Notes: generated by a model not told the origin, from the letters alone. Numbered from the stretch's first letter, positions 24,536 to 39,897 are shown. The stretch is DNA of 64,000 nt from Macrobrachium rosenbergii (GCF_040412425.1 NC_089783.1:40346625-40410624), one strand, 5' to 3'. A program made the numbers and translations.

Positions 24536-24920
24536 TTAGTTTCCTGAAAAGAAAACTATTGTGCCAGCTTTGTCTGTCCACCCTCACTTCTTCTGTCCGC
24601 ACTTTTCTGTCCACCCTCAGATCTTAAAAACTACTAAGGCTAGAGGCTGTAAATTGGTATGTTGATCATCAACCCTCGAATTATCAAACACACCAAATTG
24701 CAGACCTCTAGCCTCAGTAGTTTTTATTTTATTTAAGATTAAAGTTAGCCATACTCGTGCATCTGGCAAGGATATAGGCCAGGCCACCACTTGGCCGAAG
24801 TTAAAGCTTCATGGACCGCAGCTCATACAGCATTATACCGAGACCACCGGTGGCCTTGATTATACGATGTACAGAAAACTCGGTTGCGCCGAAGAAACTT
24901 CAGCTCATTTTTTATTTGTT
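24536..24920 (+). mobile_element. MHF element, full-length copy
   Basis: Starts TTAGTTTCCTGAAAAGAAAAC and contains the TCTGTCC box and long stem (about 24629-24730, ACTACTAAGGCTAGAGG opposed to CCTCTAGCCTCAGTAG). The AGATCTAT hairpin is deleted (GAGACCACCGGTGGCC). It ends with an eroded GC hairpin and TTTATTTGTTT. Confidence 0.9.
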
Positions 24921-25348
24921 TTTCAAAATACTCTGATAAGAAAATTTCAAGTTCAATCTTATGAGTATCAGTTCAAATACTTCTGCAAGACTTCTTTCAC
25001 TTAATTCTTTTGCAAATCTTTGGAGAATAATCAAACCAAATCGCATGCGACAATCTAAAGATGACTGGAGGTGAGACAGACGAGTTGGATATTGAATGTG
25101 CAATTACGTTCACCTGTTCGCAAAAGATGCATAAAAGAAGGGCGAAATGCAAGTGTCACATGTCAGGGATTAATCAGCAAATGGAAGTTTTGCTCGTACA
25201 TTCAGAGTGATGCACGAACAGGGTGAAGTTAAGTCGATGGAGAAGATGCAGTCAGTCCTAATAATGCGAACGACCGTTTGAAATCTCCTTGAATTCAGTC
25301 TCTTAAACTCCGGAGAGTCACCATTGAAAGATTTTTAAAACAGACATT
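24921..25348. other. Interval with no recognised feature
   Basis: Lies between two opposite MHF copies. The 63-codon minus frame 24912-25103 has no known domain. Confidence 0.45.
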
Positions 25349-25747
25349 AACAAGTAAAAAATTCGCCGGAGTTTTTTCCGCGCACTAGTTTTCTGCACAG
25401 CCGCTACAGCGTATAATCAAGGCCACCGAAAATAGATCTATCTTTCGGTGGTCTGGGTATAATGCTGTATAAGCCGCGGCCCATGAACTTTAACCCGTTC
25501 CGGTGGTGGCCTGTCCTATATAGTTGCCAGAAGCACGATTATGGCTAACTTTACCCTTAAATAAAATAAAAAACCACTGAGGCTAGAGAGCTGCAAATTG
25601 GTATATTTGATGATTGGTGGGTGGTGATCAACATGCCAATTTGCAGCCCTCTAGCCTCAGTGGTTTTTAAGATCTGAGGGCAGACAGAAAAAGTGCGGAC
25701 GGACAGACAATGCCGGCACAATAGTTTCCTTTTACAGGAAACTAAAA
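25349..25747 (-). mobile_element. MHF element, full-length copy with compensatory stem change
   Basis: Complete copy with the AGATCTATCTTTCGGTGG hairpin. In the long stem (about 25570-25670) the usual CTACTG/CAGTAG base is replaced on both arms by CCACTG and CAGTGG, so pairing is retained. It ends CAGGAAACTAAAA. Confidence 0.9.
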
Positions 25748-25966
25748 TGATGATTTATTTGTAGTAAAGGACTAGAATGACAGTATATGAGATGAGAACC
25801 GGTAAGGCATTAAACAGTCAAGCCATCGCAAAAGTTTGTCCACGAGAAAGAAGAAATTAATATTTAATCTTCATGTGAACAATAGATAACTTGACTTAAT
25901 TCATTTGCCAGTAATGCTACAGTGAAAACAGTACTATCAAAGTTTGTAAGTATGTATGTATGTATG

Positions 25967-26035
25967 TAAAAAATTAACACCGAAAAGCTGCAAATATATA
26001 TTATATATTTGCAGCTTTTCAGTGTTAATTTTTTA
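25967..26035. repeat. Near-perfect palindrome
   Basis: AATTAACACCGAAAAGCTGC and its complement GCAGCTTTTCAGTGTTAATT surround AT-only DNA. The (AT)n tract of 26067-26152 starts about 30 bp away. Confidence 0.9.
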
Positions 26036-26063
26036 TATATATATATGTGTGTGTGTGTGTATA

Positions 26064-26066
<3 letters not shown>

Positions 26067-26152
<86 letters not shown>
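26067..26152. repeat. (AT)n microsatellite
   Basis: Pure AT tract preceded by (GT)n (26047-26060). Confidence 0.95.
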
Positions 26153-26157
<5 letters not shown>

Positions 26158-26299
26158 TTATCAACGAGAAATAAAAATTTCTCTCCTGGTATTTTTTTAA
26201 TCGGCGTAACTCTTATTAAGTTTCTGACAGCGATAAAGAAGAACTCGGTAATGTGCTTTTATCATAAATAATTTACCAAATTGATTTTACGTCTAAAAT

Positions 26300-26700
26300 A
26301 TCATGCATCCATCTGTATATATGAAAATTGATGTATGTATGTGTATGTGTGTGTGTGACTGCGTATGTTGAAGCATAACTCTGAAATGCATTGAGCAATT
26401 TCATCCAAACTTGGTATACTTACGACTTACTATCTGGAAAAGAGTTCGCTGGGGGTAAGACATCGGTAGCACTAAAGGGCACCGAAGGGGGTGGAGGTGG
26501 AAGGGCTTCCCTGAAACGGCTATGGTTTTGCCCGTAGACCTAGTAACTAAATAAACACTATGTGTTTATTATACCTCATTTCTGCATACATATGAATTAC
26601 TGTCTGGAAAAGAATACTGTGGGTGTGGGGGGATAATACATCACTGACACCATAGGGGATGAGGGTCAGAAGGTGGTGACATGTAAAAATAACAGAAAAC
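26300..26700. repeat. Interspersed repeat with internal duplication
   Basis: After TATGTATGTGTATGTGTG comes CATAACTCTGAAATGCATTG and TCATCCAAACTTGGTATAC. A segment containing CTATCTGGAAAAGAG (about 26429) then recurs as CTGTCTGGAAAAGAA (about 26602), each followed by a G-rich run and GACATCGGTAGCAC or TACATCACTGACAC. From memory, sequences of this style recur in invertebrate genomes as repeats that start in a microsatellite. The class is unknown. Confidence 0.5.
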
Positions 26701-26886
26701 GACATATATTAGTATCTAATCCACGGTTTTCGAGCTCACTGAGATGAATAGTCACACTCCCAGTGACCTATAAGTCCAAGTTCAGTCCCAACAGGAATAG
26801 GGGGTGAGAAGGGATGAAGTATAAAATGTCAAAAATGTTGGGTAATGTAATTGTAGTAACTATCTTAACAGGAAAGGGAGAGAGTG

Positions 26887-26888
<2 letters not shown>

Positions 26889-26956
<68 letters not shown>

Positions 26957-27046
26957 GTGCAAGACAGAGTAGAAGGGGTATTAGGGAGAGAGAGAGAGAG
27001 AGTAGAGGGGGTTAGGGAGGAGAAAGAGGGAAATAGTGAGGGAGAG

Positions 27047-27081
<35 letters not shown>

Positions 27082-27123
27082 ATCGGTTGTCATTCAGAGT
27101 TTTCCCAGGCATTGCTGGGTTGG

Positions 27124-27213
<90 letters not shown>
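26889..27213. repeat. (GA)n, (AT)n and (GT)n microsatellite cluster
   Basis: GA 26889-26953, further imperfect GA blocks (26984-27078), AT 27127-27187, GT 27188-27213. Confidence 0.95.
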
Positions 27214-27496
27214 ATACATATACATACATATATGCTTCAATCCTTTATTCACTATAGTACGTTGTTTATTAATACTTTCAACTTAATTTTCATCGAGGCA
27301 ATAAAACCAGCAAACTGCGACGGTGAGGATATATCTGGATCTTCCTCACTCCTCACCTCAGCCCATCGCGCGTTGGTTAAAATCACACCATTATAGTTCC
27401 ATTATAAATACAGTTTCTTTTTTTTATTCATGTGATTCATAGCCCTAACCGAGATCAGCTTTAAGATAAGTCCTAACGTTATTTTGCTATACGCAT

Positions 27497-27528
<32 letters not shown>

Positions 27529-27806
27529 GGGGGAACACAATCAGGCCAAACAGGCATAGGGACTGGGCCTCAAGAGAAATTTTGGTACAGAATACTTTGC
27601 TTTTTTTTATATTTCCTCTTCGTATTTGTTGTTTCTCTTACTTTTTGTTTTCAATGTAATGTAAATCATGTTTATTTCAAAAGGCAATTCATTCGGGTCA
27701 TGGAAAAATCTCCTTTCCATGATGGGAAAAATACTTTCAATCGTAATTTCAATTAAGCTGCTCCAGCGGATGGCTTCAGTATAAAATTGAAAGAAGACTA
27801 AAACAC
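27214..27806. other. Interval with no recognised feature
   Basis: Contains poly(A) of about 24 bp at 27507-27530. The 90-codon frame starting there encodes Lys repeats and has no domain. Confidence 0.5.
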
Positions 27807-28194
27807 AAACAAGTAAAAGTGCGCCGAAATTTCTTCGGCGCGATCGAGTTTTCTGTGCAGCGTATAATCAAGACCACAGAAAATAGATCTATCTTTTGGT
27901 GGTCTCTGTATGATGCAGTATGAGCCGCGACCCATGATGATTGCCTATCCTATATCGTTGCCAGAAGCACGATCATGGTTAACTTTAACCTTCAATAAAA
28001 TAAAAGCTACTGAGGCTAGAGGGCTGCAATTTGGTATGTTTGATGATTGAGGGCGGATGATCAACATATCATTTTGCAGCCGTGTAGCCTCAGTAGTTTT
28101 TAAGATCTGAGGGCGGACAGAAAAAATGAAGACAGTATAAAGTGTGGACGGACAGACAAAGTCAGCACAATAGTTTTCTTTTACCAAAAAACTT
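27807..28194 (-). mobile_element. MHF element, full-length copy
   Basis: ACAAGTAAAAGTGCGCCG, an intact GC hairpin (CGCCGAAATTTCTTCGGCG), AGATCTATCTTTTGGTGG, the long stem (about 28008-28103) and GGCGGACAGA boxes. The usual CCACGGCCCGGTGG linker is partly deleted. Confidence 0.9.
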
Positions 28195-28544
28195 AAAAGA
28201 CATAGTACCCCAATTGACGAAAATAATGAAAATTAGAATATGATATTTTCTGTTTTCCTTCGAATCAGTTTTCTAATATTTTTTATGAGAAAAAAGATAG
28301 CGAATTACTAAAATTATCTAATCAATTGAATGTCATACCTTTTATGGTACAGTTTAAATAGCTTTAGCACTACGGACTACCACTGTTTAAAGTATGTATT
28401 TTCTATATTTATCAGAATATAATTTTCAAAAAGTTATTATCATTAATCATTTTCCTTAACAACGCTTTCTACTTATCCCCCCCCCAAAAAAAAACAAAGA
28501 AAACCGTCGTGCAAACGGTCGAAAGCTCCCATTTTTTATTCATT
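28195..28544. other. Interval with no recognised feature
   Basis: AT-rich DNA with a C8-A9 run near 28479-28496. Confidence 0.45.
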
Positions 28545-28935
28545 TTTGTTTTCTGAAAAGAAAAATATCGTTCCGGCTTTGTCTGTCCGTCCGCACTTTT
28601 TCTGTCCTCCCTCAGATCTTACAAGCTACTGAGGCTAGAGGGCTGCAAATGGGTTTGTTGATCATCCACCTTCCAATCATCAAACATACCAAATTGCAGT
28701 CCTCCAGCATCAGTAGTTTTTATTTTATTTAAGGTTAAAGTTAGCCATAATCGTGCATCTGGCAACAACATACGATAGGCCACCACCGGGCCGTTGTTAA
28801 AGTTTCATGGACCACGACTCACACAGCATTGTACCGAGAACACCGAAAGATACATCTATTTTCAGTGGCCTTGATTATACGCTGTACAGAAAACTCGATT
28901 GCTCCGAAGAAAGGTCGGCGCATTTTTTACTTCTT
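28545..28935 (+). mobile_element. MHF element, full-length copy
   Basis: TTTTGTTTTCTGAAAAGAAAA, TCTGTCCGTCCGCAC, long stem 28622-28722, hairpin GAACACCGAAAGATACATC, and terminal TTTTTTACTTCTTG. Confidence 0.9.
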
Positions 28936-29430
28936 GTATTTGATAAATGCAGACTCGCTTACATAAATAACTGGGGATTTTTACTTATTTCCGATCACAG
29001 TATAGTGATGCTCCATAGATCGTTTCAATTTTCCTGGCGCGTAAAACTTGTTTTGCGATCTCCTTACATCTTTTCTAATTCCCCTTTATTCTAATTTATG
29101 ATTGTTCTCCGTTTCGCAACTTAGTCACTCAGCCGAGTCACGAAACTTGTAATTAGGTGCCGCAAATCTCCGCTTATATTGCTCGCCCACCCAATTCATA
29201 TACGAAGCAATATACGCGGACATCCGTTTCACAATATCAGGCAGACACGCAGTAGCTAGTTATTAATCTAATATGAAATACCCGATTCAAATATTACCGC
29301 CGAACAAGTTCAATAACGTCCAGGGTAATGGTTATTGCAAATTCATCTCTCGTAATCGGATGAAGTTTCCACAGACATTTGACCCGCCTAAACATTTACG
29401 GGCAACACAGTTAGTTATTGATACAAATTG
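28936..29430. other. Interval with no recognised feature
   Basis: Less AT-rich than average (for example GCCGAGTCACGAAAC, ACCGCCGAACAAG) and looks unique. No frame is convincingly coding. Confidence 0.45.
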
Positions 29431-29845
29431 ACAATTAAAAAATGCGCCCAAGTTTCTTCGGCGCAATCGAGTTTTCTGTACAGCCGCTACAACATATAAT
29501 CAAGGCCACCGAAAGTAAATCTATCTTTCGGTGGTCTCGATGTAAGGCCGTAAGAGCCGCGGCTCATGAAACTGTAACTACGGCCCGGTGGTGGCCTGTC
29601 CTATACCGTTGCCAGACGTACGGTTATGGCTAACTTTAACCTTAAATAAAATATAAACCACTGAGGCTAGAGGGTTGCAATTTAGTATGTTTGATGATTG
29701 GAGGGTGGATGATTAGCATACCAATTTGCAACCCTCTAGCCTCAATAATTTTTAAGATCTGAAGGCGGACAGGAACAGTGCGGACAGAAAAAGTACGGAC
29801 GGACAGACAAAGTCGGCACAATAGTTTACTTTTACAGAAAACTAG
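29431..29845 (-). mobile_element. MHF element, full-length copy with compensatory stem change
   Basis: Complete copy. In the long stem (about 29654-29752) GGTTGCAA on one arm faces TTGCAACC on the other, where the family consensus is GGCTGCAA/TTGCAGCC. It ends ACAGAAAACTAGAA. Confidence 0.9.
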
Positions 29846-30120
29846 AAGTCAATAATATCCCATGGAAGAAGTTTAGAAAATGTGTATTGAGTCCCTTCAG
29901 TTAAAGATAATGTTACTGCATTATGTTGCAAATTAGTACAGTTTACAAATCTTCAATAGAAGGCTCAACCATTGCCTGTCTAGGGTATCTGCATGTAAGT
30001 TGTCACAATCACTCTTAATTATTCTCATAGTTTTTCTAAATTTTTGGCTAGTCTTGTTTCATATTCCTCTTTATATATATACGGTATATATATACACACA
30101 ATGTAAATAGATAATTATGT
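29846..30120. other. Interval with no recognised feature
   Basis: AT-rich DNA with no feature. Confidence 0.45.
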
Positions 30121-30121
30121 A

Positions 30122-32270
<2,149 letters not shown>

Positions 32271-32272
32271 TT

Positions 32273-32658
32273 GCTTTTGTAAAAGAAAACTATTGTGGCG
32301 GCTTTGTCCGTCAGCACTTTTTCTGTCCGCCCTCAGATCTTAAAAATTACTAAGGCTAGAGGGCTGCAAATTGGCATGTTGATCATCCACCCTCCAATCA
32401 TCAATCATACCAAACTGCAACCCTCTAGCCTCATTAGTTTTTACCTTATTTAAGGCTAAAGTTAGCCATAATCGTGCTTCTGGCAACGATGTAGGATAGG
32501 CTACCATCTGGCAGTTTCATGGGCGGCAGCTCACATAGCATTATACCGAGACCACCGAAAGATAGATCTGTTTTCAGTAGCCTTGATTGTACGCTGTAGG
32601 GGCTGCACAGAAAACTCGATTGCGCCGAAGAAATTTCGGCGCTTTTTTTACTTGTTTC
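32273..32658 (+). mobile_element. MHF element, nearly full-length copy
   Basis: Enters at CTTTTGTAAAAGAAAACTATTG (its first bases replaced). Long stem 32343-32442, hairpin with AGATAGATCTG, then a 9-bp duplication-like insertion GGGGCTGCACAG before AAAACTCGATTGCGCC, and the GC hairpin CGCCGAAGAAATTTCGGCG. It ends TTACTTGTTT. Confidence 0.9.
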
Positions 32659-33425
32659 TGTCGGGTTTTATACTCTGAATTTCCTCCCGCCTTATTTTCT
32701 CTTCAGTCTCTTTGTCCTGCTAATGAAGTCGTTTCCATGCGTTCTGCCCTTGCCCTCGGTATGCCACAATGCCCTCCATTGTTATAAAAAAAACTGTGCT
32801 AATAGCGACTGTGTTTTAGCAAGCTGTGTTCTCTTTTGCTTTTGTCTTCGTATCGCATATGCAGAAAATACAAAAGATTTTTTTTTTTATCATACTGGCC
32901 CAGGTTCCACGGAAAGTATGACAGTACCAAAAAGTGAGGCTGAGGTGTTAGTATTCTCCCCAAAAATATTCGCCAGTTTCGTGTTGATGGTTTTGTGTCT
33001 CTCCTTTGATAAAAAAAAAAAAAAATAGAATGTTTTTTTTGGACTACATATCTCACTTTCATTAATTTGAATTTTTTTTTTTATTTTGTTCAATATGAAT
33101 TTTCAATAGAAAAACTAATCGAATTTTTAACATTTAATTTTAGATTATACGTGAAGTCAAGTTTGGAATTAACTCGCTTCTTTTGCAATATAACGAATTT
33201 TTGTAAAGGAAATAAGTTTAAGTCAAGATTTACCTCAGGTATAATTCTGAAATAAACGGTAAAAATCCAAGTGGAGCTTCTTATTTTATACATATTGAAA
33301 AGAAAAACAACTTCAAATTTATCAAAGTGAAATATGTCGTCCAAACAGCTTTTTTCATGAAAGGAGACGTGCCAAACATTCAAAGCGAAATTGGTGAATT
33401 TTTTTTTTTTTTTAGAAAATAGACA
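32659..33425. other. Interval with no recognised feature
   Basis: Several A or T homopolymers (32879, 33009, 33072, 33399). The 118-codon minus frame 33090-33446 runs through them and has no recognised domain. Confidence 0.5.
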
Positions 33426-33863
<438 letters not shown>

Positions 33864-34046
33864 CTTTACTTTTCGGGACTTTTATGGTTTGTGTGAACCG
33901 GCGTTAGCACAATGAAAATTATCTTTTCTTTTTTATAATTTTATATTAAATGAACGTTTACCTCTTTTAAAACACCTGATTAAAGTGGCACTGATCAATT
34001 AAGGTTTCATTGTGCAGTTAGGTTCCTAGTAAATAGTGTATTTACT

Positions 34047-34280
34047 GGTCCGCTGGTATAGTGGTTAGTGACGTGGAATGCCACCCTGATGTCACGGGTT
34101 CGCGTCTCTCCCAGGGTGATGAAAAATCACTGGTTCTGTATCATGATCGGTTACTGCTGCAGTGTGGGTCTGCGGTGGGGGGTTGAAACCAACATTCTTT
34201 GGAGGCTTGAATTTCAAGTGGTGTGCTTGTTCAATGTGAATACGTTTCTCCTACTGAAACAATAATAATAATAAAATATA
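34047..34280 (+). mobile_element. tRNA-derived SINE with (AAT)n tail, full copy
   Basis: The best-preserved head of the family: GGTCCGCTGGTATAGTGGTT (box A within TGGTATAGTGG) and GGGTTCGCGTCTC (34097-34109, box B), about 45 bp apart as in tRNA genes. Body: GATGAAAAATCACTGG, CTGCAGTGTGGGTCTGCGG, GAGGCTTGAATTTCAAG. The tail (AAT)n is short. The segment around TCAAGTCAATGG...CC seen in other copies is deleted. Confidence 0.9.
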
Positions 34281-34854
34281 GAAATAAATAAATCCGTAGC
34301 TAACCACATGGTTTTACATGATTCCACAATAAGAGAAGATGGGGAAATAGACGACGCCTACATAGCTTTAAAAGATGAAGACCGCTTCGTTTGAAACTAA
34401 TCGAACTATTAAGGTTTAGTGTCGAAACCAAACAAACAAACAAACAAACGGCAGAGACACCGGAGTGTGTGAAATTGCCAGAGCCATTAGGCTCATGATC
34501 CTATATTTCGTCTGTGCCATTAAGCACCACGTCCAGGATATTGAGGAGGGTAATGGCGGGCCGATATATTACTTGAACAAATATTCGGCGAGCAATATGC
34601 TAAACGCTTTTGGGAAGCATTTCCCGGCGAGGAGGTCGCGTGTAATGCATGGGAACGTTTCTGTGCTTCCTACTAATGCATTTTTTGAATTTTTTTTACA
34701 ATCCGTATACTTGTTTGAAATGAAGTCCTAAAATGGAGACTACTGAACTAAACAGGGGTAAAATCAATGTTGTTGTTGGAACATTAAATAAATTACTGAA
34801 AGATACGATAATTTCAACAGGACTCGAAGGTTCTTGATATCAGGAATAAAAAAA
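34281..34854. other. Interval with no recognised feature
   Basis: Includes an (AAAC)n run near 34428-34449. The 88-codon frame 34465-34731 has no domain I recognise. Confidence 0.5.
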
Positions 34855-35257
34855 AACAAGTAAAAAATGCGTCGAAGTTTTTTTGACGTAATCGAGTTTT
34901 CTATACAGCCTCTACAGCGTATAATCAAGGCCACCGAAAATAGATCTATCTTTCGGTGGTCTCTGTATAATGCTGTTCGAACCGCGGTCCATGAATCTTT
35001 AACCACGGCCCGGTGCTGCCCTATCCTGTATCGTTGCCAGGGGCACGATTATGGCTAACTTTAGCATCAAATAAAATAAAACCTGCTGAGGTTAGAGGGC
35101 TGCAATTTGGTATGTTTGATGATTGGAGGGTGGATGATTAACACACCAATTTTGAGACCTCTAGCCTCAGTATTTTTTAAGATCTCAGGGCGGACAGAAA
35201 AAAGTGCGGACGGACAGACAAAGCCAGCACAGTAGTTTTCTTTTATAGAAAACTAAA
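34855..35257 (-). mobile_element. MHF element, full-length copy
   Basis: AACAAGTAAAAAATGCG, AGATCTATCTTTCGGTGG, long stem (about 35080-35180) partly eroded on one arm, GGCGGACAGA boxes, and end ATAGAAAACTAAAA. Confidence 0.9.
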
Positions 35258-36596
35258 AAGACCATTACAGATGGTTATTATACTTTCATCTTTCACGGCA
35301 CTACAGCAAGTTACATTTGAGGAAAGTAAAGTATTGTAAGGAAGTTTTAAATGCTAGGAAAATTTAAGTTAGTACGATAATAAGATGATTCAAAACATGA
35401 GTTGCGGAATGAAAATGTTAATGAAAATAAATGAATGTATCAACAGTCAGGCAAGATTGTAGAATAGGAGATTTACAAGATCCCAATATATAATTGTTAA
35501 CTTATTTCTTTCACAGAAAAAATAATTATTATCAATAGTTTGCAACCACTTAGGATTATATAACCTTACAAATCAAGCTGAATTATTCAGATTGTAAACT
35601 CTCGAAATATATCATTGATCTACACAACTTCAAAATGAAATATTGGAATTATTTAGATACTAGACTTACTCCCCTTTCGGATACTTAATTAATACAAGTA
35701 TTTCTTCTACTAGATCAGTGAAACAGCAACCGCACTTTGGTTGACTATAAAGCCGATGATGTACTCACGGAAAGAAAAATGATTCCATGCAAATGTTGTA
35801 ATTGATTGAATAGCCTGTGATCTGCTCTCTTCATTATACCAGATCAACAAAAGCAAACCGTTAATGAACGTTTTCAATATACACGTTGTTTAATCTCCAA
35901 GTCCCTGAAATGTAAGTGAATGGCCATTTCCATATGTAAAGTTTAGCTTCCACCCACGTTCGCGGAGAGGCAGTCTTATTATATGACGTAACTTGAAGTC
36001 ATTCACGTATCCTAATCCATGATTTGTTTGATTTTGATTTTCAGTTTTAACTGTCGTGTTACCTGACTGCATAAAGTCCAAATTAACTACACATTGACCA
36101 TACCTTCCGTTACTTCTATTCCTAACTCTTCCGACCTCTCATAAGTGCTCATAATTTCTTTCTAGTTACTCTTCTTTCTTCCACTTCTTGGCCTAGCAAA
36201 GAAAGAAAATGTCCCATAAATTCAATTAAGGAAAAGAATTGATATTGATAAAGAAGACTGGTTGAAGCTGTTGATGTCACTGCATACATATCAATAAATG
36301 TGGTACAGAAAGAATTCCAAGGAGAGGAACCATAAATGCCACTGTATGTCCAGGTACCATAGTAGGCACCGTCGCTTTCCAGACTATGAATTCACACTTA
36401 AACCTTCTCCCCAGTAGACCCCGAGGTGGTGTTTACGTTATAAGCTGCTAAAACATACACTTAGAAAAGGTAACAAGCAAAGATATTAAAATAAAATGCC
36501 CAAATCCTACAAAGCGTCATTCCATTCATACTGAAAATCTTAGTGCACGAATCGGTTTCGAGATTTCATTGTATGTATATATGTATGTATGTATAG

Positions 36597-36600
<4 letters not shown>
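35258..36600. other. 1.3-kb interval with no recognised feature
   Basis: Unique-looking AT-rich DNA; no frame above 65 codons. Confidence 0.55.
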
Positions 36601-36602
<2 letters not shown>

Positions 36603-36652
<50 letters not shown>

Positions 36653-36733
36653 CATAAATAAAGGCAAATGTCACGAAGGAAAAATGAAACAACGGAGTGG
36701 TTGCGAGGCCTTTCGACACAACGGTCCTTTATT
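36603..36733 (+). repeat. (AT)n tract plus half of a palindromic element
   Basis: After AT 36603-36648, the segment 36649-36733 (ATAAATAAAGG, CACGAAGGAAAAATG, GGCCTTTCGACAC, GTCCTTTATTT) matches one arm of the palindrome at 45582-45715 at roughly three quarters of positions. Confidence 0.6.
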
Positions 36734-36769
36734 TATATATTCATCTCGTTCCATATCTGCGTGAATCAG

Positions 36770-36951
<182 letters not shown>

Positions 36952-36954
36952 CAT

Positions 36955-37785
36955 GCAGTCTAACTCAGAGCATACGTGCATGAGAGAAAGTTAATAAAAA
37001 AATAACGGGACTGGAAATATTCGAATTTTACTTTAAAAAAATGAATTGACCGGAGCCATTACCTCTCAGTTATTTATGATCATTTTTGCTCAACGCACGT
37101 TTAAATAATAGCAGCAATACAAAAATGAAATCTCAATTTAGAACAAACAAGCTGTGATTGTTCACACGGAAAAGTTAGTATTAATAACGGAGCAAAAATG
37201 TTTTGCAAAAAGGGAGGCTGAATATGCTATTTTTACATTTGCAGCACAAAAACAGAAGCATAAAAGAACAGAAAGAATTAATATCTATTTTTCATTTTAT
37301 CTATTGTCGTTACTGACACCATTTCATTTATAATATTAAAATCCAAGCAAAAAATATATATATATATTGTTTTTGAGTGATGCCATCAATAAAATATTAT
37401 GTAAATTTGAGAGAGCAACCAGAATTCCCTAAAAAGACTTCTGGTACTATTTTTCTTGTTTTCTTATTAAAATGAGTCATTAATTTGAGGCACTATATAT
37501 GTAAAGCAGAAAGAAATGTATTCAGAAAGTCAACCTAATAGAAAATAGATCCATTTCGAATGAATCCTATCAAAGATATATTTCTCTGCTGTTAATGTAA
37601 TTTATTTCTGCTAAGAAATGCGTTTTTATCCAATCATTTTTATCGGTTTAACATTATCTGTATGTCTCATTCTGTCACCCATTATACTCTTGTAACCTCA
37701 CATTCCTATAGATTATCACCGTAACGTCAGTCTTTATTTTTAGTGTTATTACTTTTTGCATGTTTTTGTTTAATTTGACTTCTGC
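36955..37785. other. Interval with no recognised feature
   Basis: AT-rich DNA with no gene or repeat supported. Confidence 0.5.
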
Positions 37786-37787
37786 AC

Positions 37788-37788
37788 C

Positions 37789-37820
<32 letters not shown>
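37788..37820. repeat. (TCTG)n microsatellite
   Basis: About eight TCTG units. The following 120 bp (TTCGTCCGATGGACTTG, TCAATACGGTGACAATACG) may be a repeat that starts in this microsatellite. Confidence 0.9.
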
Positions 37821-38820
<1,000 letters not shown>

Positions 38821-38821
38821 T

Positions 38822-38921
38822 ATTTACAGCAGTGGTTCTTAACCTTTTTCAATATATGCATCCCTTTCAAATCGGCAGTCAGTTCTTGCACTTCCTGAAT
38901 TGCTGAAATGGAAAAAGCTAA

Positions 38922-39016
<95 letters not shown>

Positions 39017-39406
39017 TTTTTTTTTTTTTTTTTTTACACATCATCCTATTCGACTGGGTGGTTTTTATAGTGTGGGGTTCCGGGTTGCATCCTTTCTCCT
39101 TAGGAGTCCATCACTTTTCTCACTATGTGCGTAGTTTCTAGTAGCATACTTTTCTGCATGAGTCCTGGAGCTACTTCGGCATCTAGTTTTTCCAGATTCC
39201 TTTTCATGGATCTTGGGATCGTGCCTAGTGTTCCTATAGGTATAATTTCCATTGGCATATTCCATATCCTTCTTATTTCGATTTTCAGGTCTTGACGCTT
39301 ATCAATTTTTTCTCTTTCTTTCTCATCTACTCTGGTGTCCCATGGTATTGCGACATCAGTTGTTTTGTCAATCAACGTCATTTCTGGTCAATCAACGTTA
39401 CATCTG

Positions 39407-39466
<60 letters not shown>

Positions 39467-39630
39467 TTAGTTTGTCTTATTTTATTTTATTTTTTTGCAG
39501 AAAAAATAACATGCGTATATAAAAATATATTTTGCTTTAATTATTCATAGGCATCTTCGCACCCCTTAGGAACGTGCTTCGCACCCCTTAGGAGAGCAAG
39601 CACCCCTGGTTAAAAACCACTGATTTAAAG
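38822..39630. mobile_element. hAT-type element carrying a retrotransposon fragment
   Basis: Terminal inverted repeats CAGTGGTTCTTAACC (38830) and GGTTAAAAACCACTG (ending 39622) bound a 793-bp element. The flanking 8-mers ATTTACAG (38822-38829) and ATTTAAAG (39623-39630) match at 7 of 8. Inside are (AAT)n/(ATT)n tracts (38921-39015 and 39409-39467) and a minus-strand coding remnant. Near the right end CGCACCCCTTAGGA occurs twice (about 39559 and 39584). It encodes no transposase. Confidence 0.8.
39040..39400 (-). mobile_element. C-terminal fragment of a non-LTR retrotransposon polyprotein
   Basis: The minus frame 39100-39381 (93 codons) reads TLIDKTTDVAIPWDTRVDEK, then EREKIDKRQDLKIEIRRIW, IPIGTLGTIPRSM and ending ILR-type THIVRKVMDS. 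From memory, a D-V-A-x-P-W-D, E-K-x-x-K-Y/R-x-D-L, R-I-W and I-P-I-x-x-G-x-L-G order is characteristic of the extreme C-terminus of LINE-type reverse transcriptase proteins found in many invertebrates. The 3' sequence (CCTAAGGAGAAAGGATGCAA) and poly(A) plus (AAT)n tail agree. The upstream polymerase is absent. The family assignment within LINEs is open. Confidence 0.7.
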
Positions 39631-39897
39631 AGAATAACTATTCAGCTATTCAGTTAAATTGCTGTGTCTTTCATCTTCAGTCATCTTATTGTCATCTTGT
39701 TTATGAAATCCTGCCAAGAACTATTCATTTTATTTCCTTTATGAAGACCTCCGTGTTAAAATATACGTAGATACCGTTTATAGTCATTCTGACGCAACGT
39801 TTTCATCATTAGAAACAAAAATGTAATTATGTTTATAATGTCGCATCGACATTGAAGGTAATCAGCCTCTGATTATTCCGTTCAACACAAACAGAAT

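Noticed and set aside
32587..33028. Frames with Cys/Phe-rich peptides
   Set aside because: They begin inside an MHF copy and cross A/T homopolymers, with no domain or conserved motif.
34047..34120. Functional tRNA gene
   Set aside because: The head is tRNA-like but continues into a SINE body present at other loci, and the arms do not form a full cloverleaf.
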